NCBI GenBank assembly: GCA_013140405.1
Contig: JABFSV010000312.1
Coordinates: 1-5,228, forward strand
Source: Methyloglobulus sp.
GTDB taxonomy: Bacteria; Pseudomonadota; Gammaproteobacteria; Methylococcales; Methylomonadaceae
DNA: 5,228 nucleotides
Direction of reading: 5' to 3'
The notes below the pieces were generated by a model that searched no databases, had not been told where the DNA came from, and saw only the letters and a program-made list of their open reading frames with translations. The translations under genes and the position numbers were made by a program. Below are positions 1 through 5,228 of the stretch, piece after piece (the first letter of the stretch is position 1; every line of letters begins with the position of its first letter).

Positions 1-242
1 CGAGGACGGTGCGCGAAATGGCCTCTGTTTTGCCGTCGGTATCGAAGTATGATCTACGGTCTGGTGACTTGGTTTTCTTTAACACCAGCGGACGAAAGTA
101 TTCCCATGTTGGCATTTTTATCTGTGATGATAAGTTTATACATGCGCCAAGTCGCCGGACGGGCAGGGTGTTGGTGTCCAGTATGAACAATGGTTACTGG
201 CGTAAGCGTTTTGTGGGTGTACGGCGGCCTAGGTCGCATTAA
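1..242 (+). CDS. NlpC/P60 family cell-wall peptidase, C-terminal part (5' end outside window)
   Basis: This is the 3' end of a gene entering from the left edge; the frame is open from base 3 to the TAA at 240-242. Visible family features are the block DLRSGDLVFF, then SHVGIF, whose His (codon at 105-107) fits the catalytic His of NlpC/P60 papain-fold peptidases. FIHAPS follows, with its His in the place of the third polar active-site residue, and then the C-terminal SSM..YWRKRF..RRP seen in Spr/MepS-like proteins. The catalytic Cys motif and any signal peptide lie upstream of the window. Such enzymes cut peptide cross-links or stem peptides of peptidoglycan in the periplasm, often as lipoproteins. 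The GTG at 9 is an internal codon, not a start, because the preceding codons read Arg-Thr in frame and the active-site Cys must lie upstream. It is probably independent of the efflux genes, although it shares their strand 66 bases upstream. The family call is firm; the exact substrate is unknown. Confidence 0.88.
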   Translation, partial: RTVREMASVLPSVSKYDLRSGDLVFFNTSGRKYSHVGIFICDDKFIHAPSRRTGRVLVSSMNNGYWRKRFVGVRRPRSH

Positions 243-308
243 CGGATTTTTCTCAATGGCTATCCTGCTTCGTTGTTTGGCTCAGCCTAATTTTCAAATA
301 GAATCTTC
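243..308. other. Short spacer between peptidase and efflux genes
   Basis: This 66-base spacer is AT-rich towards its right end. It has no convincing Shine-Dalgarno sequence before the ATG at 309, no strong hairpin-plus-T terminator, and no well-spaced sigma70 pair. An in-frame TAA at 288-290 bounds the adaptor start on the upstream side. The efflux operon could be read through from the peptidase gene or have a promoter I cannot recognise. Confidence 0.5.
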
Positions 309-1403
309 ATGATTAAACGATACGCAATCATTATTTTTTTTGCACTTCTACTGTTTGGCGGTTTGTTTGGTTGGAAGTTTTTCCAGATCAGCCAAGCGAT
401 CAAAAATATCCCAATTCCACCGCCGCCTGTGGTTGCCGCAACCCATGTGCAGCGCAGTGAATGGCAGTCTTACTTGTCTGGCGTTGGCAGTCTAGTCGCG
501 GTGGCGGGGATTGAAGTCAATAGCGAAGTGGCGGGCAAGGTCAAAGCCATCCATTTTGAATCCGGCGAGTCTGTACAACGTGGGCATTTATTGGTGGAAC
601 TTGATTCCAGCACGGATGAGGCGGAACTAAAAGGTTTGGAAGCCGCCTATCAATTAGAGCGGGTCAAATTCACAAGAAGCCAGCAACTTATTGCCCGACA
701 TTTCATATCAAAATCGGATTTTGATCTCAATAAAGCCACGTTGGATGAAGCAAAAGCCATTGTCATCGCAAAAAAAGCGACGATTGAAAAGAAGCGCATC
801 GTTGCTCCTTTCGCGGGACAACTGGGCATACGCAAGGTGAATGTCGGTCAATACCTTGCACCGGGCGATGCCATTGTTCCCTTACAACAATTAAATCCGA
901 TTTATGCAGATTTTACCCTTCCAGAACAACATCTTGCGAATCTTAACGTTAACCAAGCAGTTAGCCTGACAGTACAGGCTTATCCAGAAAAAGTGTTCGA
1001 TGGTCGCATAACCGCCATCAATTCCGGCATTGACGAGTCTACCCGTTCAGTGAAAATTCGTGCCACCTTGAATAATGCAGAACGGTTGTTGCACCCAGGC
1101 ATGTTTGTAAATGTTCAAGTGCTTTTGAGTGGAACAAAGTCAGTGCTGACCGTACCTGATACTGCCATTTCCTACAATCCTTATGGCGATTCGGTGTTTG
1201 TTATAGAATCAGGGAAGCCAGGATTGACCGTCCAGCTTAAGCAGATTGTGACGGGTGAAACCCGTGAAGGCCGAGTCGAAATTGTTAAAGGCTTGAATGA
1301 AAACGAACGCGTGGTCAGCGCGGGGCAGGTCAAGTTACGTAATGGTATGCCGGTAACGTTAGACAAGCTGCCAGCTCCCGGTGAGCGGGAGACTGCGCCG
1401 TGA
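309..1403 (+). CDS. RND efflux periplasmic adaptor subunit (membrane fusion protein, HlyD/AcrA type)
   Basis: This 364-residue protein is a typical length for an RND adaptor, which links an inner-membrane pump to an outer-membrane channel across the periplasm. Residues 6-24 form one hydrophobic segment after MIKR. It carries no Cys lipobox, so the protein is anchored by an uncleaved membrane helix or signal-like sequence. A proline-rich linker (residues 34-40, IPIPPPP) follows. The first lipoyl half-motif spans about 68-100 (NSEVAGKVKAIHFESGESV, then LLVELD). A helical hairpin covers about 103-160, and the second lipoyl half spans 161-192 (IVAPFAGQLG..NVGQYLAPGD). The beta-barrel runs from about 195 to 275 (PIYADFTLPEQ to HPGMFVNVQV), and the membrane-proximal domain fills the rest. 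The start is fixed because an in-frame stop lies at 288-290 and ATG309 is the first start codon after it, although the ribosome site is poor. Its stop overlaps the RND start, so the two are co-translated partners. It resembles the MexH-like branch; the substrate cannot be read from sequence. Confidence 0.95.
   Translation: MIKRYAIIIFFALLLFGGLFGWKFFQISQAIKNIPIPPPPVVAATHVQRSEWQSYLSGVGSLVAVAGIEVNSEVAGKVKAIHFESGESVQRGHLLVELDSSTDEAELKGLEAAYQLERVKFTRSQQLIARHFISKSDFDLNKATLDEAKAIVIAKKATIEKKRIVAPFAGQLGIRKVNVGQYLAPGDAIVPLQQLNPIYADFTLPEQHLANLNVNQAVSLTVQAYPEKVFDGRITAINSGIDESTRSVKIRATLNNAERLLHPGMFVNVQVLLSGTKSVLTVPDTAISYNPYGDSVFVIESGKPGLTVQLKQIVTGETREGRVEIVKGLNENERVVSAGQVKLRNGMPVTLDKLPAPGERETAP
1387..1392 (+). 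promoter_or_regulatory. Ribosome binding site for the RND gene
   Basis: GGGAGA lies inside the end of the adaptor gene, seven bases before GTG1400. This good purine-rich match supports the GTG start. It also supports coupling through the GTGA overlap, in which the adaptor stop TGA at 1401-1403 shares bases with the GTG start. Confidence 0.7.
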
Positions 1404-4400
1404 AATTTACTGATGTTTTCGTAGAGCGACCTGTTTTAGCCAGCGTTATTAGCTTGCTGATTTTGGTGGTCGGCTTACGGGCTATTGTTGCTTTGGAATT
1501 GCGGCAATACCCCGAAACCGAAAATACCGTGGTCACCATAGCCACCGCCTATCCAGGTGCAAGCAGCGACTTGGTCAAAGGCTTTATCACCACGCCTTTG
1601 CAACAGGCGATAGCAGAAGCCGATGGTATTGATTACCTGTCATCAAGCAGCCGCCAGGGGCTTTCCAGCATTGAAGCGCACATGCGGCTCAACTATGATC
1701 CAAACGCCGCCGTCGCGCAAATTCAGGCAAAAGTCGCCAGCCAGCGCAATGTCCTGCCGCAAGAAGCCGAAGATCCGGTGATTACCTCACAAACAGGGGA
1801 GTCTACGGCATTGATTTACCTGGCTTTATACAGCGACACCATTAAGCCCGCCCAGATCACTGATTATATGTTGCGGGTGATCCAGCCTAAAATCCAGGCA
1901 ATTCCAGGTGTTGGTAAGGCCAAGATGCTGGGCAATAAAACCTTTGCCATGCGTATTTGGCTGGATAGCAAACGTATGGCTGCATTAGGGATAACCGCCA
2001 GCGACATTAACGAGGTGCTGAAAGACAATAATTACTTGTCAGGGGCAGGGCAGACCAAAGGCGATTACGTCGCCATCAATCTCAGCGCAACAACCGATGT
2101 AGCCAAGGAAGAGGATTTCCGGCAACTGATTGTAGGCGAGCGGAATGGAACGCTCATCAGGTTGGATGATGTGGCGAAAACCGAATTGGGCAGCGAGGAC
2201 TACGATGCAGTCAACTGGTATAAAGGCAAGACCGCCATTTTTATGGGTATCGAGCAAGCGCCTGGTGCGAATCCGCTTACGGTAGCCAAGTTAGTACATG
2301 TCGCCTTGAAAGATATAGAAGAGGGATTGCCCAGCGAATTGCATGTGTTGCTTCCTTATGATGCCAGCCAGTTCATCGAAGATTCCATCAACGAAGTGGT
2401 GGTCACTTTGGTTGAGGCGGTGGCAATCGTGCTGTTGGTGATTTACCTGTCGTTAGGCTCATTGCGTGCCGCCATTATCCCTGCCGTCACTGTGCCGTTG
2501 TCCTTGATCGGTGGGGCGTTTTTGATGCTGCTGATGGGATTTTCCATCAATTTGCTCACGATGCTGGCAATGGTGTTGGGCATAGGACTGGTTGTTGATG
2601 ATGCTATCGTCGTCGTTGAAAACGTGCATCGTCATATTGAAATGGGTTCAACGCGATTACAAGCAGCTATTCAAGGGGCAAGGGAACTGGGTTTGCCCGT
2701 TATCGCCATGACCACGACCTTGATAGCCGTGTACGCACCTATCGGTTTCATGGGCGGTTTGGTTGGCACGTTGTTCACTGAATTTTCTTTTACCTTGGCG
2801 GGTGCGGTGTTGATTTCTGGCGTGGTCGCCCTGACTTTGGCACCGATGTTAGCTTCAAAATTGTTGAAAGAAAAAAGCGAGCCCAGTCGTTTTGAACATG
2901 CAGTGGAGAATTTTTTTACCAACCTTGCCGAAATATACCGCCGTGGTTTGCATATAGTCCTGGAATTTCCTTCCGCCATATTAGCTTTTGCCGTCTTGGT
3001 GGTCATCAGTATTTACCTGATGTTCAATCTGTCAACAAAGGAACTCGCGCCAACAGAAGACCAAAGCATCCTATTTTTTATCGCCACAGGCCCACAGACG
3101 GGAACTTTAAAATATAACGAGACCTATACCAAAGAACTGGTCAAAACCTTTGAAACCATTCCTGAATACAAGGAAAGTTTTTTGTTGCTTGGCTTTGGCA
3201 ACAGCATGAATACTGTTTTCGGCGGCTTTAAAATGCCGTCCACGACTGAGCGGCAACGCTCGCAAATGGACATACAACCGGAAGTGCAAGCCAAGGTCAA
3301 TCAAATCGCCGGATTTAATACCGCCGTGTTCCCGCGTCCCAGCTTGCCTGGCTCAGGAGGTGGATTGCCCTTGCAATTCGTCATCGTCACCGATGCCGAT
3401 TACGCCCAATTGGAACAGGTTGCCAATGGCTTGATTGATACCGCCATGAAAAGCGGAAAATTCATCTTTATGATGAAAGACGTGGAATTTACCCAGCCCA
3501 AAGCAACCTTGGTGATTGACCGCAACCGTGCCGCCGATTTGGGCTTGACGATGAGCGATATTGGCAAAAACTTGTCTGTATTATTAGGCGGCAGTTATGT
3601 CAACCGCTTTAGCTTGTTAGGGCGTAGCTATAAGGTCATTCCCCAAGTCGATGATGCTTCGCGGCTGGACACCAGTAAGTTTGACCAATACTATATAAAC
3701 ACAGCATCCGGCGGGCAAGTGCCGTTGTCGTCTTTGGTCAAAATAGAAAAGTCCGTAGAACCCAGCAAACGCACCCAGTTTCAGCAACTTAATAGCCTCA
3801 CAGTATCCGCTATGATGACACCGGGAGTTGCTCTAGGCGATGCAATGGCTTACTTGGAACAAGAAGGAAAAGCTGCATTCCCGAAAAATTTCCAGTGGGA
3901 TTATACTGGCGCTTCAAGGCAATATGCCCAGCAAGGCAGTGCCTTGGTCATCACTTTTTTTATGTCTTTACTGGTTATTTATCTGGTGTTGGCAGCCCAG
4001 TTTGAAAGCTGGCGCGATCCGCTGATTATCTTGGTGTCCGTACCGCTTTCGATAGCCAGTGCAATGGCATTTTTGATGCTGGGCTTCGCCTCCATCAACA
4101 TTTACACTCAAGTAGGCTTGATTACCCTAATCGGCCTGGTCGCCAAAAACGGCATCCTGATTGTGGAATTCGCCAATCAGTTACAAATCAAGGAGGGATT
4201 AAGCAAACAAGAAGCCATCGAACAGGCTTCCGCAATCCGCCTCAGACCCATACTAATGACCACCGTAGCGATGATAGTCGCCATGATACCCTTGCTCACC
4301 GCATCAGGCCCAGGAGCCGCCAGCCGCTTCGACATTGGTTTGGTTATTGCCGGAGGTTTAGGTGTGGGTACGCTATTTACCTTATTCGTCGTGCCTGCGT

Positions 4401-4459
4401 TTTATTTGTTGTTGGCTAGGGAGCATCGGGTCGTTGGTGTAAGGGAGGCGGGTTCATAA
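1400..4459 (+). CDS. RND (HAE1 family) multidrug efflux transporter, inner-membrane permease
   Basis: This 1019-residue protein is a full-length resistance-nodulation-division pump, slightly shorter than AcrB at its C-terminus. The start is GTG; the N-terminal MKFTDVFVERPVLASVIS is the family's usual opening into the first membrane helix (about 10-30), and the next Met is only at residue 95. Two large periplasmic loops (about 31-330 and 545-843) are separated by membrane helices near 332-490 and 523-543, and five more helices end the protein (about 845-1004). Proton-relay residues are intact: Asp400-Asp401 in GLVVDDAIVVVEN, Lys916 in GLVAKNGILIVEF, Arg947 in IRLRPILMTT, and Thr954. The Lys-to-Arg spacing of 31 equals that of AcrB Lys940-Arg971. 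A flexible porter loop with FGGFKMPS (607-614) and a glycine-rich PSLPGSGGGLP stretch (647-657) point to the MexI-like branch of HAE1 pumps. It should form a trimer driven by proton influx, exporting drugs, dyes or metabolites with the adaptor and a TolC-type channel. The Asp-Asp and drug-pump style argue against heavy-metal (CusA) pumps. The substrate is unknown. Confidence 0.96.
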   Translation: MKFTDVFVERPVLASVISLLILVVGLRAIVALELRQYPETENTVVTIATAYPGASSDLVKGFITTPLQQAIAEADGIDYLSSSSRQGLSSIEAHMRLNYDPNAAVAQIQAKVASQRNVLPQEAEDPVITSQTGESTALIYLALYSDTIKPAQITDYMLRVIQPKIQAIPGVGKAKMLGNKTFAMRIWLDSKRMAALGITASDINEVLKDNNYLSGAGQTKGDYVAINLSATTDVAKEEDFRQLIVGERNGTLIRLDDVAKTELGSEDYDAVNWYKGKTAIFMGIEQAPGANPLTVAKLVHVALKDIEEGLPSELHVLLPYDASQFIEDSINEVVVTLVEAVAIVLLVIYLSLGSLRAAIIPAVTVPLSLIGGAFLMLLMGFSINLLTMLAMVLGIGLVVDDAIVVVENVHRHIEMGSTRLQAAIQGARELGLPVIAMTTTLIAVYAPIGFMGGLVGTLFTEFSFTLAGAVLISGVVALTLAPMLASKLLKEKSEPSRFEHAVENFFTNLAEIYRRGLHIVLEFPSAILAFAVLVVISIYLMFNLSTKELAPTEDQSILFFIATGPQTGTLKYNETYTKELVKTFETIPEYKESFLLLGFGNSMNTVFGGFKMPSTTERQRSQMDIQPEVQAKVNQIAGFNTAVFPRPSLPGSGGGLPLQFVIVTDADYAQLEQVANGLIDTAMKSGKFIFMMKDVEFTQPKATLVIDRNRAADLGLTMSDIGKNLSVLLGGSYVNRFSLLGRSYKVIPQVDDASRLDTSKFDQYYINTASGGQVPLSSLVKIEKSVEPSKRTQFQQLNSLTVSAMMTPGVALGDAMAYLEQEGKAAFPKNFQWDYTGASRQYAQQGSALVITFFMSLLVIYLVLAAQFESWRDPLIILVSVPLSIASAMAFLMLGFASINIYTQVGLITLIGLVAKNGILIVEFANQLQIKEGLSKQEAIEQASAIRLRPILMTTVAMIVAMIPLLTASGPGAASRFDIGLVIAGGLGVGTLFTLFVVPAFYLLLAREHRVVGVREAGS

Positions 4460-4493
4460 ACCATTATAAGCATCACAATGCAGAATAAATAAG

Positions 4494-4523
4494 TGTAAAC
4501 TTATGCGGGGCAGCATCTATATT
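4494..4523 (+). promoter_or_regulatory. Weak sigma70-like promoter candidate for the 185-codon gene
   Basis: TATATT at 4518-4523 is a fair -10 match. The best -35 candidate at a spacing of 18 is TGTAAA (4494-4499), which matches only three of six consensus bases and overlaps the ATAAGT/ACTTAT inverted repeat. A transcript from here would have a leader of about 55-60 bases before ATG4588. The gene needs some promoter because its composition suggests it is not part of the efflux operon, but this one is only a guess. Confidence 0.2.
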
Positions 4524-4576
4524 AAATATTGAACGCTTCATTAAAAGACTGCGTCTGCCGAATTGTTTTTAAATTT

Positions 4577-4580
4577 AGGA
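4577..4580 (+). promoter_or_regulatory. Ribosome binding site for the 185-codon gene
   Basis: AGGA lies seven bases before ATG4588, an ordinary spacing. It supports both the choice of start and the view that the reading frame is, or was, translated. Confidence 0.6.
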
Positions 4581-4587
4581 TCTTAAA

Positions 4588-5145
4588 ATGATTGTTGTTA
4601 GAGGTGGGACTGATAAGCCAGTCAGTAGCCAAAGATTAGCCGATTACTTCGAAACAAGAAATGAAATTGAAGGCTATTTATATCTAGGCTATCCGATTAT
4701 TGGCACTATTGATGGTGGTTTTCAGATTGATGCTTTATTACTTTCAGAACAGCATGGCGCGATTATTTTTCATCTCATTGAAGGAGCTTTTGATGAAAAG
4801 ATTGTTTTTGAGAACATTCAAGATGAAAGTTATACGAAACTAGAATCAAAGTTAAAACAACATAAAGATTTAACAATTAAGCGTAATTTAGCGGTCGAAC
4901 TTAATTCTGTCTCTTTTGCTCCGGCGTGGTCGAATCGCTCAGGGGTCAAGTCCGACTACCCCATTCTTGTCACAACAGATGATTTAACAGCCTATCTAAA
5001 TGCCGTAAATTGGCAAGACAATTCCACATATCAAAAACTAGTTTCCGTCATACAGTCCATTACGACAATCAGAAATAGAAATAAACGTGGCTATGTTAAA
5101 ACGGAAATTTTCAGAGTAGTTGTCGCCTCGACGGTTAAATCTTAA
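4588..5145 (+). CDS. Nuclease-related-like N-terminal region of a UvrD-like helicase, probably 3'-truncated
   Basis: This frame encodes 185 residues and has a good ribosome site. The N-terminal half (residues 14-66) reads SQRLADYF, then YLYLGYPIIGT, QIDALLLS and GAIIFHLIEG. The order Asp48, strand, Glu65 recalls the core of NERD/PD-(D/E)XK-like folds, but the usual Lys two residues after the Glu is missing (Ala67), so catalysis is doubtful. KLVSVIQSITTIRNRNKR (150-167) matches, from memory, the stretch just before the ATPase core in a family of much larger superfamily-1 helicases. In those, a conserved linker and then a Walker A motif follow. Here the similarity stops near VKTE (170-173), the last dozen residues are unlike the family, and the frame ends at TAA 5143-5145. 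No Walker motif, signal peptide or membrane helix is present. GC is about 36%, well below the efflux genes, which suggests separate ancestry. It could be a broken remnant, or less likely a stand-alone domain protein. Simple one- or two-base shifts do not restore the family sequence. Confidence 0.6.
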   Translation: MIVVRGGTDKPVSSQRLADYFETRNEIEGYLYLGYPIIGTIDGGFQIDALLLSEQHGAIIFHLIEGAFDEKIVFENIQDESYTKLESKLKQHKDLTIKRNLAVELNSVSFAPAWSNRSGVKSDYPILVTTDDLTAYLNAVNWQDNSTYQKLVSVIQSITTIRNRNKRGYVKTEIFRVVVASTVKS

Positions 5146-5228
5146 GCGGTTTTTTTGATCAGGATTATTTCCTCTGTGTTAGGTTTTTGGTTAGCTTCAG
5201 TCTTATCAGGATTCAGATGGACTGCTTG
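5142..5228 (-). CDS. Possible C-terminal end of a convergent gene (5' part outside window)
   Basis: On the - strand the frame is open from the right edge to a TAA (complement of 5142-5144). It gives 28 residues, starting QAVHLNPDKTEANQKP and ending ILIKKTA. The tail is hydrophilic and Lys/Glu-rich, plausible for a real protein end, but 28 open codons can easily occur by chance and I recognise no family. Its stop overlaps the TAA of the 185-codon gene (5143-5145), so the two would converge on the four bases TTAA. If the upstream gene was cut by an insertion, this could be the end of a transposase or other incoming gene; that is inference only. Confidence 0.3.
   Translation of the reverse strand, partial: QAVHLNPDKTEANQKPNTEEIILIKKTA

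Larger units (their letters stand above)
4460..4587. other. AT-rich spacer after the efflux operon
   Basis: This 128-base gap marks the change from the roughly 50% GC efflux genes to the AT-rich gene on the right. It holds several small perfect inverted repeats: GCAT/ATGC (4470-4481), ATAAGT/ACTTAT (4489-4504, four-base loop), TGAA/TTCA (about 4530-4540) and AGAC/GTCT (about 4546-4556). None is followed directly by a T-run, so none is a convincing intrinsic terminator. A run of five T at 4566-4570 lies ten bases past the last one. No small gene is evident here. Confidence 0.5.

Noticed and set aside
9..242. A complete 77-residue small protein starting at GTG 9
   Set aside because: The sequence is the C-terminal half of an NlpC/P60 domain. 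The frame is open to the left edge and the catalytic Cys would be missing from such a short product.
273..304. Promoter from TTGTTT (273-278) and TAGAAT (299-304) before the adaptor gene
   Set aside because: The spacing is 20 bases, and the -10 element would start transcription at about the ATG itself. The pairing is poor.
2671..3006. A 111-residue open frame on the - strand inside the RND gene
   Set aside because: It lies wholly opposite a strongly conserved RND coding region (membrane helices 5-7) and its translation shows no recognisable domain; it is a shadow frame.
3840..4025. A 61-residue + strand frame inside the RND gene
   Set aside because: It is an alternative frame of the conserved region around membrane helix 8, with no family features.
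4545..4570. Intrinsic terminator from AGAC-TGC-GTCT and the following T-run
   Set aside because: The stem is only four base pairs and the T-run starts ten bases after it, so the element is too weak.
5100..5145. A simple frameshift separating the 185-codon gene from a downstream helicase body
   Set aside because: Reading the other two + frames from about 5106 meets stops within a few to a dozen codons and gives no helicase-like sequence, so a single indel does not explain the ending.
5135..5157. Terminator at the end of the 185-codon gene, using the seven-T run at 5150-5156
   Set aside because: No GC-rich stem directly precedes the T-run; only the AT-only TTAA/TTAA pairing is present.

Overview
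The window reads as a piece of a gammaproteobacterial-type chromosome. That call is inference from protein style: a Spr/MepS-like NlpC/P60 peptidase tail, a periplasmic adaptor, and an HAE1-type RND pump. The species cannot be named; a methanotroph-like gammaproteobacterium is only a guess. All three confident complete genes lie on the + strand.

Layout. Bases 1-242 hold the 3' end of an NlpC/P60 cell-wall peptidase gene that enters from the left. A 66-base spacer follows. Bases 309-1403 encode a membrane-anchored periplasmic adaptor (membrane fusion protein), and bases 1400-4459 encode a 1019-residue RND inner-membrane transporter. These two genes overlap by four bases (GTGA) and form a translationally coupled efflux operon. 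No outer-membrane channel gene is present next to them, so the pump presumably borrows a TolC-like channel encoded elsewhere. The essential proton-relay residues of the RND family (Asp-Asp, Lys, Arg, Thr) are all in place, so the pump looks functional.

After 4459 the character changes. A 128-base AT-rich spacer without a convincing terminator leads to a 185-codon gene (4588-5145) of about 36% GC, against roughly 50% for the RND gene. Its protein resembles, from memory, the N-terminal nuclease-related-like region of a family of large UvrD/superfamily-1-like helicases. It ends before any ATPase motif, and its last dozen residues do not look like the family. The most economical reading is a 3'-truncated helicase gene cut by a rearrangement or insertion near 5105-5115. 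A possible convergent reading frame on the - strand (5142 to beyond the right edge) would be the incoming piece, but it is too short to identify.

The efflux operon is ordinary and well supported. The interesting part is the right end, where the adjoining sequence would decide whether this is a broken helicase, a stand-alone domain, or an insertion junction. I see no CRISPR array, tRNA, rRNA or complete mobile element.
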